This document shows, in pieces, positions 44,735 through 53,749 of a DNA stretch of 64,000 nt (positions within the stretch are counted from its first letter, which is position 1; each line of letters opens with the position of its first letter). The DNA is from Acinetobacter chinensis (lineage in GTDB: Bacteria > Pseudomonadota > Gammaproteobacteria > Pseudomonadales > Moraxellaceae), in the NCBI RefSeq assembly GCF_002165375.2, contig NZ_CP032134.1:992001-1056000 (forward strand), read 5' to 3'. Both the position numbers and the translations under genes were made by a program. The notes beneath the pieces are model-generated. The model saw only the letters and a program-made list of their open reading frames with translations, did no database searches and had not been told where the DNA came from.

Positions 44735-44923
44735 TTCAGAAAGCTGAGAATATGTAAGATAAATGCCTTGATTTTTGCAAATAACTTTGCTTTTAAAATC
44801 TGAGTGAGAAATGTAAGCATTTAAGAATTGTCTGACAAATCAGAACTTAAATTTTATCAAAATTGATTAAACTTAAAAATGTAACAACATAACTATTATA
44901 TATAAACAGCTAAGGGGAATTTC
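44735..44923. other. Remainder of the carA-44924 intergenic region
   Basis: This divergent region totals about 340 bp with the leader and promoter above. Beyond the carA control elements it is AT-rich and should hold the promoter of the 44924 gene. An AAGGGG ribosome binding site precedes that start. Confidence 0.5.
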
Positions 44924-45472
44924 ATGACGACTGAGCAAAAAGAAAGCGTGACAGCAAAACCTGTTAAGACCGTAAAAAGTACCGTTCATGCAGCAGATGC
45001 CGGTACTGATTCTGTTGAAACCGTTGAGAGTGTAAAGCAGAAAGCAGTTGAAGCCGTTCAGGAGGCTGGACAGCATGTTAAAGATGCCGGACAGCAGGTA
45101 GTGGAAGCTGTTCATCAGGCACAGCATCAGGCGATTGATGCTGTCACTGAGAGCTGTGAGAAGATTGAACAGGAAGCGAAACAGTTGAATGCCGGTATTC
45201 AGGAACAGCTTCGTCAGTTGAAGCAGGAAGTAGTGGGTCGTATTGAAGTGATCAAAAAGCAGATTAACAGTTCACAGGGTGATCTGGCTGAGATCAGTGA
45301 ATTTGTTAAAAATGAGCTGAGCAGTGTGCTTGAAGAACTGACCCGCCTGTCAAAAGAAATTCGTGATGACGTTGGACAGATTACTGTGAAGCATAAAGAT
45401 CAGCTCACAGAAACTTTTAAACGCTCAAAAGAAAATACCGTTGAAGCATGGAACAAAGTTTCTGCAAAATAA
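44924..45472 (+). CDS. Helical, phasin- or apolipoprotein-like protein of unknown function
   Basis: A 182-residue, highly charged, almost entirely helical protein. Heptad-like repeats rich in Val, Ala, Glu, Lys and Gln (VKQKAVEAVQEAGQHVKDAGQ, IDAVTESCEKIEQEAKQL) suggest a long amphipathic helix or coiled coil. There is no signal peptide or membrane segment. Similar low-complexity helices occur in phasins and in stress-related LEA- or YtxH-like proteins. I do not recognise a specific family and no partner gene is adjacent. A terminator follows at 45530-45557. Confidence 0.72.
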   Translation: MTTEQKESVTAKPVKTVKSTVHAADAGTDSVETVESVKQKAVEAVQEAGQHVKDAGQQVVEAVHQAQHQAIDAVTESCEKIEQEAKQLNAGIQEQLRQLKQEVVGRIEVIKKQINSSQGDLAEISEFVKNELSSVLEELTRLSKEIRDDVGQITVKHKDQLTETFKRSKENTVEAWNKVSAK

Positions 45473-45526
45473 TAATCCTGCAGGATTCATAGCCTGTTTT
45501 GAACAGCTTTGTTCGGTTCAGGCATA

Positions 45527-45558
45527 AAAAAGTGAGACAGATGGTCTCACTTTTTTTG
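45527..45558. terminator. Bidirectional terminator after the helical protein gene
   Basis: AAGTGAGAC (45530-45538), loop AGATG, GTCTCACTT (45544-45552), with an A-run before and a T-run after. It serves two convergent genes. Confidence 0.88.
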
Positions 45559-45586
45559 GAATACAGGATATGGAACGGATCAAATG

Positions 45587-46126
45587 CTAGAAGGTATGCA
45601 GCCAGTCACGTTTGTTATGAAAGTCTGCCTGTTGTCCGCTGTGTTGCATGGCATAAAAACGTTCCCCCTGGGATGTTTTCAGCACTGCGGTCAGCCCAAT
45701 AAACAGATCAGACCATTTGAGTTTATGTTTCAGCATAAATTCTGTTAAGTCCAGGCTGACATTCAATCCATAATGCATCCGTTTCAGCTGGTTCAGCTCA
45801 ATATCATCTGCAGTCAGAGGTGGCATGCTTTCTGGGTAACGGTATTCTTCGAACTGATAGACCTGCCATGCTTCAGACGGGGAGAGATTGATTTCCCGAT
45901 AAAAATCTTCATTCTGTACACCGATGAAGATTTCAAAGCAAGTCTGTTCCCACAGAAAGTCCTGACGGGGATGTGAGGAAATAGGAGCAGGATATTCAAT
46001 CAGCTGATTCGGATCACGTACCCAATAGCCTACATTTAAAGTGTAAGGTGCCTGCTGTTCAATTGCACCGACCACTGAAATACTTTGAAAACGACGATCA
46101 GAATCGCTGAGCTCGTAACTGGCCAT
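45587..46126 (-). CDS. DOMON-like domain protein
   Basis: A 179-residue beta-rich protein. WEQTCFEIFIGVQNEDFYREINLSPSEAWQVYQFEEYR in the middle is the signature of the DOMON-like proteins found in cyanobacteria and proteobacteria, related to domains that bind haem or sugars. There is no signal peptide. The biological role is unknown. The neighbouring yhbY gene lies 19 bases upstream on the same strand, so the two may share a transcript. Confidence 0.75.
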   Translation of the reverse strand: MASYELSDSDRRFQSISVVGAIEQQAPYTLNVGYWVRDPNQLIEYPAPISSHPRQDFLWEQTCFEIFIGVQNEDFYREINLSPSEAWQVYQFEEYRYPESMPPLTADDIELNQLKRMHYGLNVSLDLTEFMLKHKLKWSDLFIGLTAVLKTSQGERFYAMQHSGQQADFHNKRDWLHTF

Positions 46127-46145
46127 AATTGAATAATCTTAAAAA

Positions 46146-46469
46146 TCAGTTGGACAGATGAGCGTGACGAACAAGATTGGACAGTTTTGGATTTTGTTTT
46201 GCAGCCTTTTTATAAAGCAATGCAATTTTACCAATGGTCTGTACGACTTCAGATGCAGTTGTATCTGCAATTTCAGCAATGACAGCGGCACGGGCTTCGC
46301 GGTCTTCACCGGAAACTTTGATTTTGATCAGTTCATGATCTGTCAGTGCGCGGTTGGTTTCTTCAACGACGTTTTCAGACAAACCTTTATCACCAATCAT
46401 AACAACTGGGTTTAAAGCATGACCGATTTGACGTAAACGCTTACGTTCCTGAATAGATAAAGCCGCCAT
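46146..46469 (-). CDS. yhbY: Ribosome assembly RNA-binding protein YhbY (CRM domain)
   Basis: A 107-residue single CRM domain that binds pre-50S particles. It begins LSIQERKRLRQIGHALNPVVMIGDKGLSENVVEE, containing the GxxG-type loop near residue 29, and ends with KIALLYKKAAK. Its position divergent from rlmE and ftsH is the arrangement seen in many gammaproteobacteria, which supports the identification. Confidence 0.93.
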   Translation of the reverse strand: MAALSIQERKRLRQIGHALNPVVMIGDKGLSENVVEETNRALTDHELIKIKVSGEDREARAAVIAEIADTTASEVVQTIGKIALLYKKAAKQNPKLSNLVRHAHLSN

Positions 46470-46752
46470 ATTAAAGATAACCTGATTTTAAAAACGACCT
46501 ATTATAGCAAATTTGCATGCCCAGTTGATATTGATAAATTCAGCATCTTTGATCTGGTTTGTAAAATAAATGAAGCAGACTGAGATATTTTCCAGGAGGA
46601 CATGCAGAAGCTTTGTATGGTATGCGAAAAGTTCCGATACAGATCATTGAAAAAAACAGTGTCAGGGTGCGATAAGGATACACTTGTATACTGCAAAAAG
46701 TGTGTTTTTCACGTACAATTGTAAATTAGAAGTTTTTTTTATTTAGAGAGTT

Positions 46753-47403
46753 ATGGCTACACGCATTACCAACCAGAAATTGTCCAAAAGTAGTCGTGCG
46801 TGGATGAGAGAGCATCTCGATGACCATTTTGTGAAAAAAGCACAAAAAGAGGGTTATCGTGCACGTGCAGCTTATAAGCTTCTTGAAATACAGGAAAAAT
46901 ATAAAATTATTAAGCCTGGAATGACAGTTGTTGACCTGGGTGCAGCCCCGGGCAGCTGGTCGCAGATCGCAGGTAAACTGGTGGGCGACAAAGGACTGGT
47001 GATCGCATCTGATATTCTTGAAATGGATGCATTGCCTGACGTGACTTTCCTTCAGGGCGATTTTCGTGAAGAAGAAGTTTTCGAAAAATTGTTAAATATT
47101 TTAAATGGACGTACTGTAGACGTTGTAATTTCTGATATGGCCCCCAATACATCAGGTAATAAGGCTGTAGATCAGCCTCGACAGATTTATCTGTGCGAGC
47201 TGGCAGTCGATTTTGCCAACAGGGTACTGGGACCAAATGGACAGTTCGTTGTTAAAGTGTTCCAGGGAACAGGCTTTGACGAGTTCCGTAAGCAGGTGGT
47301 GGACAGTTTTGATGTCATGAAAACAATCAAACCGGCTGCATCCCGTGCACGTTCCAAAGAGGTATTTCTGGTCGGGCAGGGGCGGAAAAAGGCTTCGAAA
47401 TAA
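46753..47403 (+). CDS. rlmE: 23S rRNA (uridine-2552-2'-O)-methyltransferase
   Basis: RlmE (FtsJ/RrmJ) methylates the ribose of U2552 in the A-loop during 50S maturation. The 216 residues show the SAM-binding motif VVDLGAAPGSWSQ near residue 59, and the catalytic Lys-Asp-Lys-Glu tetrad is suggested by RAAYKLLEI, SDMAPN, VVKVFQG and SKEVFLV. It lies upstream of ftsH, the classic rlmE-ftsH order. Confidence 0.95.
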   Translation: MATRITNQKLSKSSRAWMREHLDDHFVKKAQKEGYRARAAYKLLEIQEKYKIIKPGMTVVDLGAAPGSWSQIAGKLVGDKGLVIASDILEMDALPDVTFLQGDFREEEVFEKLLNILNGRTVDVVISDMAPNTSGNKAVDQPRQIYLCELAVDFANRVLGPNGQFVVKVFQGTGFDEFRKQVVDSFDVMKTIKPAASRARSKEVFLVGQGRKKASK

Positions 47404-47540
47404 AGTTTACTTGCCAAGCCGTTAAAAATTGTGCATTTTGTACATTTTTAAAATTTAATGAACAGCTGTTCTTCAGCGTTAATATTAGGGTCACCCGTAA
47501 CAGGGCAATGATCAAATTAGATTGATATGGGAATAAAGCT

Positions 47541-49430
47541 TTGAGCGATCTCTTCAAGAATGCCGTATTGTGGCTCATTATACTTGGTGTGCTGATTCTT
47601 ATTTTCAGTAACATCAATGGCAGTGAGAAGCCAACTGCAATGAACTATTCCGAGTTCGTTACAGCGGTGAATTCAGGCCAGATTAAGCAAGTCACAATTG
47701 ATGGTGAAAAAATCATTGGCAAAAAAGCAAACGGAACTGAGTTTGAAAGCATTCGTCCTGCTGTTCAGGACCCTGAGCTTATGCCTAACCTGATCAAGAA
47801 TAACGTTGTCGTTGAAGGTACTGCACCTCAGCGTCAGGGTTTGTTGATGCAACTACTCATCGCAAGTTTTCCTGTACTTCTAATCATTCTGCTGTTTATG
47901 TTCTTTATGCGTAACATGGGTGGCGGAGCTGGTGGTAAAAATGGTCCGATGAGTTTTGGTAAATCCAAAGCGAAAATGCTGTCGGAAGATCAGATCAAAG
48001 TGACGTTTCAGGATGTTGCGGGTTGTGATGAAGCGAAACAGGAAGTTGTGGAGATCGTGGATTTCCTGAAAGATCCTGCTAAATTCAAACGTCTCGGTGC
48101 AACGATTCCTAAAGGCGTACTGATGGTTGGTCCTCCTGGTACGGGTAAAACATTACTGGCTAAAGCGATTGCCGGTGAAGCAAAAGTTCCGTTTTTCAGT
48201 ATTTCGGGTTCTGACTTTGTTGAAATGTTCGTGGGTGTGGGTGCGTCCCGTGTCCGTGATATGTTCGAACAGGCGAAACGTCACGCACCTTGTATCATCT
48301 TTATTGATGAGATTGATGCGGTCGGTCGTCACCGTGGTTCAGGTACGGGTGGTGGTCACGATGAGCGTGAACAGACGCTGAACCAGATGCTTGTCGAGAT
48401 GGACGGTTTTGAAGGGAATGAAGGTATTATTGTCATTGCTGCGACAAACCGTGCAGATGTACTGGATAAAGCATTACTTCGTCCTGGACGTTTTGATCGT
48501 CAGGTGATGGTTGGTCTGCCGGACATTAAAGGCCGTGAACAGATTTTAAATGTACACCTGAAAAAATTACCTTCAGTAACAGGTGTGGATGTAAAAGTTC
48601 TTGCACGTGGTACACCTGGTTTCTCTGGTGCACAACTTGCAAACCTTGTGAATGAAGCTGCGTTGTTTGCTGCTCGTCGTAACAAAAACACTGTCGATAT
48701 GCATGACTTTGAAGATGCGAAAGACAAGCTTTATATGGGACCTGAGCGTAAATCAATGGTCATCCGTGACGAAGAGCGTCGTGCGACTGCTTATCATGAA
48801 GCGGGTCATGCCATTGTTGCTGAAATTCTTCCAGGTACAGACCCTGTGCATAAAGTAACGATTATGCCACGTGGCTGGGCGTTGGGTGTGACCTGGCAGC
48901 TTCCTGAGCAGGATGCGATCAGTCACTACAAATCAAAAATGTTGAATGAACTTTCAATCCTGTTTGGTGGTCGTATTGCAGAAGAAGTCTTCATTAACCA
49001 GATGTCGACGGGTGCTTCAAATGACTTCGAACGTGCAACTAAAATGGCGCGTGCGATGGTGACCAAGTATGGTATGTCTGACGCAATGGGCGTGATGGTC
49101 TATGAAGAAGATAACCAGAATGGTTTCTTTGGAAATATGGGCAATCGCACTATTTCTGAAGCAACGCAGCAGCAGGTTGATCAGGAAGTTCGCCGTATTC
49201 TGGACGAACAGTACCGTGTTGCCCGTGATATTCTTGAAAATAACAAAGATATCGCACATGCCATGGTTAAAGCGCTGATGGAATGGGAAACGATTGATCG
49301 TGATCAGATCCGTGACATTATGGAAGGGCGTGAGCCACAACCACCTAAGGTGTATGTGGCAGAAAACCCTGTGATTGATGTGACTCCGACTGATGGTCCA
49401 TCAACTCCACCGCCATTACCGGCGACCTGA
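47541..49430 (+). CDS. ftsH: ATP-dependent zinc metalloprotease FtsH
   Basis: FtsH is the membrane-bound AAA+ protease that degrades misassembled membrane proteins and selected regulators. The 629 residues show two N-terminal membrane segments (about 5-25 and 105-128) around a small periplasmic domain. The AAA module has Walker A GPPGTGKT and Walker B IIFIDEIDAVG, and the zinc protease motif is HEAGH (His419, Glu420, His423). Translation starts at a TTG at 47541 with GGGA about eight bases upstream. The only nearby ATG (47527) is out of frame and stops at once. Confidence 0.97.
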   Translation: MSDLFKNAVLWLIILGVLILIFSNINGSEKPTAMNYSEFVTAVNSGQIKQVTIDGEKIIGKKANGTEFESIRPAVQDPELMPNLIKNNVVVEGTAPQRQGLLMQLLIASFPVLLIILLFMFFMRNMGGGAGGKNGPMSFGKSKAKMLSEDQIKVTFQDVAGCDEAKQEVVEIVDFLKDPAKFKRLGATIPKGVLMVGPPGTGKTLLAKAIAGEAKVPFFSISGSDFVEMFVGVGASRVRDMFEQAKRHAPCIIFIDEIDAVGRHRGSGTGGGHDEREQTLNQMLVEMDGFEGNEGIIVIAATNRADVLDKALLRPGRFDRQVMVGLPDIKGREQILNVHLKKLPSVTGVDVKVLARGTPGFSGAQLANLVNEAALFAARRNKNTVDMHDFEDAKDKLYMGPERKSMVIRDEERRATAYHEAGHAIVAEILPGTDPVHKVTIMPRGWALGVTWQLPEQDAISHYKSKMLNELSILFGGRIAEEVFINQMSTGASNDFERATKMARAMVTKYGMSDAMGVMVYEEDNQNGFFGNMGNRTISEATQQQVDQEVRRILDEQYRVARDILENNKDIAHAMVKALMEWETIDRDQIRDIMEGREPQPPKVYVAENPVIDVTPTDGPSTPPPLPAT

Positions 49431-49475
49431 GCTAAAGCTTTATATTAAGCGAAGATCAGGATCAGGGTAATGTAA

Positions 49476-49505
49476 AAAAGAGTCTCAAATGAGGCTCTTT
49501 TTTTG
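49476..49505 (+). terminator. Terminator after ftsH
   Basis: AAGAGTCTC (49479-49487) pairs with GAGGCTCTT (49491-49499), with one G-U pair, followed by a T-run. Confidence 0.85.
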
Positions 49506-49598
49506 TGCTTAAAAATAATGATGCCAAAATAATTGAGGGATAAAAACATCGCTCAGGTTAAACTAGCGGTTCAGCAATTGTGGATGATAGGCAGTAAG

Positions 49599-50450
49599 AT
49601 GCAACTGATGGAATTACCTCAGCGCTCATTAAAATGTGGACGATTGGCACTGGATTTATCGCGACCACATATTATGGGAATTTTAAATGTTACCCCTGAT
49701 TCATTCAGTGATGGTGGGAAGCATAATGCTAAGGATCAGGCTGTTGCACATGCTCTGGATATGATGGCTGATGGAGCAACAGTAATAGATATTGGTGGGG
49801 AGTCAACCCGTCCGGGCGCTTCAGCCGTAACTGTAGAGGAAGAAATCCGCCGTGTAATACCTGTGGTGGAGGCATTGTCAGCCTATGATGTGATTCTGTC
49901 GGTTGATACTTCAGAACCGCTGGTTATGCAGGCCGCAGTTAAGGCTGGTGCGCATATCTGGAATGATGTCCGTGCATTGACCCGACCCGGGGCATTGCAG
50001 ATGGCGGCGCAGCTACAGGTTCCTGTGATCATTATGCATATGCGTGGTGAACCGACCACGATGAATCAGCTTGATCAGTATCATGATGTGACTCAGGATG
50101 TGATTTCAGAATTACAGCAAAGGGTGGCAGATGCATTAAATGCAGGTGTAAAAGCTGAAAATATCATGATTGATCCAGGTTTTGGTTTTGCGAAAAATGC
50201 GCAGCAAAATTTAAAACTGCTTCAGGAGCTTTATAAGCTGAATGACATGGGATATCCCATTCTTTCGGCATTGTCACGCAAGCGGTTTATTGGCGAGGCT
50301 TTGAATGGTGCAGATGCTCAGCATCGCGCAGTAGGCTCTGTTGCAGGGCATTTGTTGAGTATTCAGCAGGGTGCATGCATGGTACGGGCGCATGATGTAA
50401 AAGCCATGAGTGATGCGGTTCATGTGTGGATGGCGATGAAGCAGGCCTGA
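49599..50450 (+). CDS. folP: Dihydropteroate synthase
   Basis: FolP joins p-aminobenzoate to the pterin diphosphate in folate synthesis and is the sulfonamide target. Motifs are MGILNVTPDSFSDGG, DIGGESTRPGA, SVDTSEPLVMQAA and DPGFGFAK. I chose the ATG at 49599, seven bases after an AGG, giving 283 residues, the usual length. In-frame starts at 49533 (TTG) and 49584 are possible but lack a better site. It follows ftsH past a terminator, a common neighbourhood (in E. coli ftsH-folP-glmM). Confidence 0.94.
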   Translation: MQLMELPQRSLKCGRLALDLSRPHIMGILNVTPDSFSDGGKHNAKDQAVAHALDMMADGATVIDIGGESTRPGASAVTVEEEIRRVIPVVEALSAYDVILSVDTSEPLVMQAAVKAGAHIWNDVRALTRPGALQMAAQLQVPVIIMHMRGEPTTMNQLDQYHDVTQDVISELQQRVADALNAGVKAENIMIDPGFGFAKNAQQNLKLLQELYKLNDMGYPILSALSRKRFIGEALNGADAQHRAVGSVAGHLLSIQQGACMVRAHDVKAMSDAVHVWMAMKQA

Positions 50451-50543
50451 TGTGAAATGATAAATTTTCAGCGATCTATTTGTTGAAATGTATAATTTAT
50501 GTTATATACGCAGTGCTTAAATTGATGAACTTTGAGTGACTGT

Positions 50544-50858
50544 ATGTTTGCAGATTTACTTCTCCCTATGTTCGATGATGAATATTATCCCGATATTCTT
50601 GTTGCTGAAGTTAAGCAACACATTGAACTGTTTGCGAAAAAAATCGCAAAAAACGAATGTTCTGAACATGAAATTTATCATATCGCTGGTCAGACTGTGG
50701 TTGAAATCAATGAGATGAAACCGCAGTTTGAAGACCTTGATTCTTCACTGGATGACACGGCTGCAGATTATATTGCTGAAGCCATGATGATGGTGGTGCA
50801 GGATCTGGGCTATATGGATATTGAAATGGAAGAGCTTGTATCAAACAGAGAGTGGTAA
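50544..50858 (+). CDS. Small DUF5713-like protein
   Basis: A 104-residue acidic protein with LLLPMFDDEYYPDILVAEVKQHIELF at the start and regular helices after it. This pattern recalls the DUF5713 family (L-x-x-M-x-x-D-x-YYP-x-x-LV). It is cytoplasmic, with no membrane segment; the function is unknown. A GAG motif precedes the ATG at 50544, and a TTG at 50532 would add four residues. It stands alone after folP. Confidence 0.68.
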   Translation: MFADLLLPMFDDEYYPDILVAEVKQHIELFAKKIAKNECSEHEIYHIAGQTVVEINEMKPQFEDLDSSLDDTAADYIAEAMMMVVQDLGYMDIEMEELVSNREW

Positions 50859-50899
50859 CACTCTCTGTTTCGTTTTCAAAGCTGGATTGCTTAACGTTT

Positions 50900-51325
50900 T
50901 TATTCTCCCAGCAGATCTTTTAAATGACAGGATGAACCTGTTTTTATATCTGTCACTTCACTGACTTTCAGATGATATTCAGCATTTTTCTCACTGAAAC
51001 TCCCCAACACCGTGATCCAGAACTTATCTCCAGATGACAGGAGTTTTTTAACTTTCTGTTTCTGAGCGGGATCTATGAAATTCAGCACATAGTCATCTGC
51101 TGTCAGGCTACAGCGATGTAAGAGTATTTGTGAGTTTTTAAGACTGACTGTACCTGTAAATAAATCAAAAATTTCATCATTTGTATTGCTTATGCTTTCA
51201 GTACGGTGTGAAGCAGTATTTTCGGTATAAAGGTCTGCAGGGCTGGTATCGGTGTTCTGAGCAAGGCTGTAGGATGAAAAGCTCAGGCAGATCAGGAGTG
51301 CTGAATATATTGTTATGGGCTTCAT
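50900..51325 (-). CDS. Small exported protein of unknown function
   Basis: From the Met at 51325 the protein has 141 residues with a clear signal peptide (MKPITIYSALLICLSFSSYSLAQ). A mature part follows with two Cys (HRCSLTADD and SSCHLKDLL) that could form a disulfide, and a beta-rich middle (FWITVLGSFSEKNAEYHLKVSEVTDI). The latter recalls small OB-fold periplasmic proteins of the YgiW/BOF type, but the match is weak. Upstream in-frame sequence to 51430 lacks signal-like character and is unlikely to be translated. Confidence 0.6.
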   Translation of the reverse strand: MKPITIYSALLICLSFSSYSLAQNTDTSPADLYTENTASHRTESISNTNDEIFDLFTGTVSLKNSQILLHRCSLTADDYVLNFIDPAQKQKVKKLLSSGDKFWITVLGSFSEKNAEYHLKVSEVTDIKTGSSCHLKDLLGE

Positions 51326-51429
51326 GGTGAATTTTTTAAATATTGTAATACCTGAGCATATATGATTATGCTGAGCTGTATTTTGCTTTTTATATAGGGT
51401 CTGAAAGAAAGGTATTGAAAATACAGACA

Positions 51430-51457
51430 TAAAAAAACCAACGATCGCTGGAAGTTT
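51430..51457 (-). terminator. Terminator after tRNA-Leu copy 1
   Basis: CCAACGATCGCTGG (51438-51451) is an imperfect palindrome, followed on the minus strand by seven T. Confidence 0.7.
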
Positions 51458-51485
51458 TATTGCACCATTTAATTATATAAATAAA

Positions 51486-51571
51486 TGGTGCCCGAGGCCA
51501 GACTCGAACTGGCACGCTTTGTGGGCGGGGGATTTTAAATCCCCTGTGTCTACCGATTTCACCACTCGGGC
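51486..51571 (-). tRNA. tRNA-Leu (TAA), copy 1
   Basis: 86 nt including the encoded CCA. Acceptor stem GCCCGAG/CTCGGGC, anticodon stem GGGGA/TCCCC with loop TTTAAAA (anticodon TAA), a long variable arm typical of leucine tRNAs, and TTCGAGT in the T-loop. It is identical or nearly so to the copy at 53427. Confidence 0.95.
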
Positions 51572-51846
51572 ATGTGCGCAATAATAAAGGACGATAATTC
51601 ACTTGGCAAGGTGGAATTGGTGAGTTTGCTGTCTTTTCATGCAGTTATTCATATATTCAAAAATAAAAATGATTTTCCTGAAGCAAAACCGATTTCATGA
51701 TTCTGTCATTAGCGTTTAATGAAGTGGTCATCTGCTTACTCTAATGTTCATGAGTAAAAAACGCAGGGGAAAATACAGGTTAAAACAGCAACAGGCTGTG
51801 AGACAAATAAAAACGGGCAGTCGCCCATATGAAAATATCGAAAGGT

Positions 51847-52578
51847 TTACATCAGACTGTCAACATATTCATCCAGATCCGTAAACTTGTTGGTTCTGGA
51901 AAGTTCATTTTCGTATTTGATCAGTTTTAAATGCAGTTCCAGAAACTCTGCCAGATGCTGTTCTGCAATGCTGAATTTATCAGAATCTTTTGGAATGAAT
52001 TTCATCGCAGCACGTGCTTTCAGGGTTTGTTTATAACTCCATAGACAGGCTCTGCGCACCTGCTGCAAATTATAATAATCCATATCTGAAGATGCTTCAC
52101 GGAACATATTTTCTTTATAAAACTTGACGAAGCCAAAGCTTAAAGTGAGGAAAAACAGCACACTCTGCAACAGGCTGCTTTGTACAAAAGCAATATTGAC
52201 CGTTTGTAGAATAATCAGAACCGCCAGTTTGAGCGGTGTGTTGCTTAACTGCTGATACAGATGGGTAGAGCTGTGTTTAATCTGTTTGATAATGAAAGGA
52301 ACGGCCGTCATCAGAAACAGCATAATGATCAGTATGCCAATTCCAAAAGACTGCACACCCTCAAACTGAGGGAATGTCATTGAAATCAGTTCATCCAGAG
52401 CAAAGGCTGTGCTGACAAAAATCATGACAGCCAGTCCCCAGGGAATGAATTCTTTGTAATCGTCAAGCATGCCTTTGGCTTTGATCTGCCCGTACAGCAG
52501 AAAGTTGCGTTTAAAAATACGCGGATACTGCTGTTCCAGTTGTTGCAGAAAAAGGGTCGCTTGCTGGGTTTTAATCAT
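51847..52578 (-). CDS. Uncharacterised membrane protein
   Basis: A protein of about 243 residues from the Met at 52578 (MIKTQQATLF). An in-frame start at 52644 would add an unlikely Pro-rich stretch. Four hydrophobic segments lie at about 45-68, 77-97, 117-135 and 138-155. The C-terminal cytoplasmic helical tail is rich in charged residues (EQHLAEFLELHLKLIKYENEL). I recognise no family. It sits between the two copies of tRNA-Leu, next to a lipoprotein gene on the same strand. Confidence 0.65.
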   Translation of the reverse strand: MIKTQQATLFLQQLEQQYPRIFKRNFLLYGQIKAKGMLDDYKEFIPWGLAVMIFVSTAFALDELISMTFPQFEGVQSFGIGILIIMLFLMTAVPFIIKQIKHSSTHLYQQLSNTPLKLAVLIILQTVNIAFVQSSLLQSVLFFLTLSFGFVKFYKENMFREASSDMDYYNLQQVRRACLWSYKQTLKARAAMKFIPKDSDKFSIAEQHLAEFLELHLKLIKYENELSRTNKFTDLDEYVDSLM

Positions 52579-52707
52579 GTATGAAAATTCAATATCTGTT
52601 CTGGCTGGATAGGGCTCGGGTTGCGAGCCATCTACGGGGTGCATTGTACGTGTGAAACTGACCAGCCAGCAAGTACAGGAACGCTCAACTTTCTGAATGC
52701 ATTTGAA

Positions 52708-53352
52708 TTAAGTGTGATCTTTTGATGAGCAGATGGGGGATGGTTCTTTTTGAATTTCGGCATACCGGTTCTGGAACCTTAAGCCATGCACTGGACTGTG
52801 CTTTTGCTGTTCTGAGTCTGTTGAGTATTCTTCAGATACATAGGCTTTAATCTGAATCACTCTGGCGGTATAGAATAACTGCTTAAACCGTTCAAAGTTT
52901 GCAGAAGATGAATGCTTAAAAGGCTGCTTAATGGTTTTGTTATCCAGGATAAAATCCACCTGATATGAAGTGTCAGGTGAGGAAGATAGAATATCGAGCC
53001 CATCGCTGTCTTCAATCAGGAAAAAGGAGATTTTATCTGTATCTTTACAATTCAAAGCCATACTTATGCGGGAAAGATCGGGATTGATGTTGATCATGAG
53101 TATGTGTCCCAGCTCTTTTTTATATAAGGCATTCCATTGGCTTTTGGGTAAAAGAGGAACTAAATTATCATTCACTGTTTTACCTGGAAAATCTTCCTTA
53201 AAGTTATCTATGTCAAAAATATGTTTCTGTGTGGCTGGGGGTTGGGATGTTGTTGATTTGACAGATATTTGTGCACAGGCTGAAAGTAGAATGGCAGATG
53301 AAAGAAATATAGAGATATAAGAGGTGTATGCAGATATGGATTTATTATTCAT
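52708..53352 (-). CDS. Uncharacterised lipoprotein
   Basis: A 214-residue protein with a lipoprotein signal: hydrophobic segment ISIFLSSAILLSAC with the lipobox LLSAC, so Cys26 would be lipidated. The mature domain is of mixed alpha/beta composition with no recognised family. It is upstream of the 51847 membrane protein on the same strand, and both lie between duplicated tRNA-Leu genes. A role at the envelope is inferred from the lipobox only. Confidence 0.68.
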   Translation of the reverse strand: MNNKSISAYTSYISIFLSSAILLSACAQISVKSTTSQPPATQKHIFDIDNFKEDFPGKTVNDNLVPLLPKSQWNALYKKELGHILMININPDLSRISMALNCKDTDKISFFLIEDSDGLDILSSSPDTSYQVDFILDNKTIKQPFKHSSSANFERFKQLFYTARVIQIKAYVSEEYSTDSEQQKHSPVHGLRFQNRYAEIQKEPSPICSSKDHT

Positions 53353-53368
53353 TTATTAAAATTAAGAC

Positions 53369-53397
53369 ATAAAAAAACCAGCATAATGCTAGAATTT
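53369..53397 (-). terminator. Terminator after tRNA-Leu copy 2
   Basis: CCAGCATAATGCTAG (53378-53392) forms a short hairpin. On the minus strand it is followed by seven T. It is related to the terminator of copy 1. Confidence 0.7.
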
Positions 53398-53426
53398 TTA
53401 TTACACCATTTAATTGTGTAACTAAA

Positions 53427-53512
53427 TGGTGCCCGAGGCCAGACTCGAACTGGCACGCTTTGTGGGCGGGGGATTTTAAATCCCCTGTGTCTACCGATTT
53501 CACCACTCGGGC
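53427..53512 (-). tRNA. tRNA-Leu (TAA), copy 2
   Basis: 86 nt with encoded CCA, the same sequence as the 51486-51571 copy through the tRNA body. About 50 bases downstream also remain similar. It lies just downstream of tRNA-Cys on the same strand, so the two are probably one transcript. Confidence 0.95.
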
Positions 53513-53523
53513 TTTACAAGATA

Positions 53524-53597
53524 TGGAGGTAGGAGCCGGAATCGAACCGGCATTTACGGAGTTGCAGTCCGCTGCATCACCATTCTGCCATCCCACC
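53524..53597 (-). tRNA. tRNA-Cys (GCA)
   Basis: 74 nt with CCA. Acceptor stem GGTGGGA paired to TCCTACC (one G-T pair), anticodon loop CTGCAAC giving GCA, and a GGTTCGATT T-arm. It is the first gene of a tRNA-Cys/tRNA-Leu pair. Confidence 0.94.
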
Positions 53598-53749
53598 ATC
53601 TCTTGGTGATGCACATATTAGCAAGCTCTGAAAAAAAAACAATACTAGTTTTCATGCAGATGCACATAAATTCGGCATATAGAATAAAATTGTCTAAATA
53701 ATCATGTATTATTTGCGAAATTGATTCATATCTACTTTGGAGATGTGCC

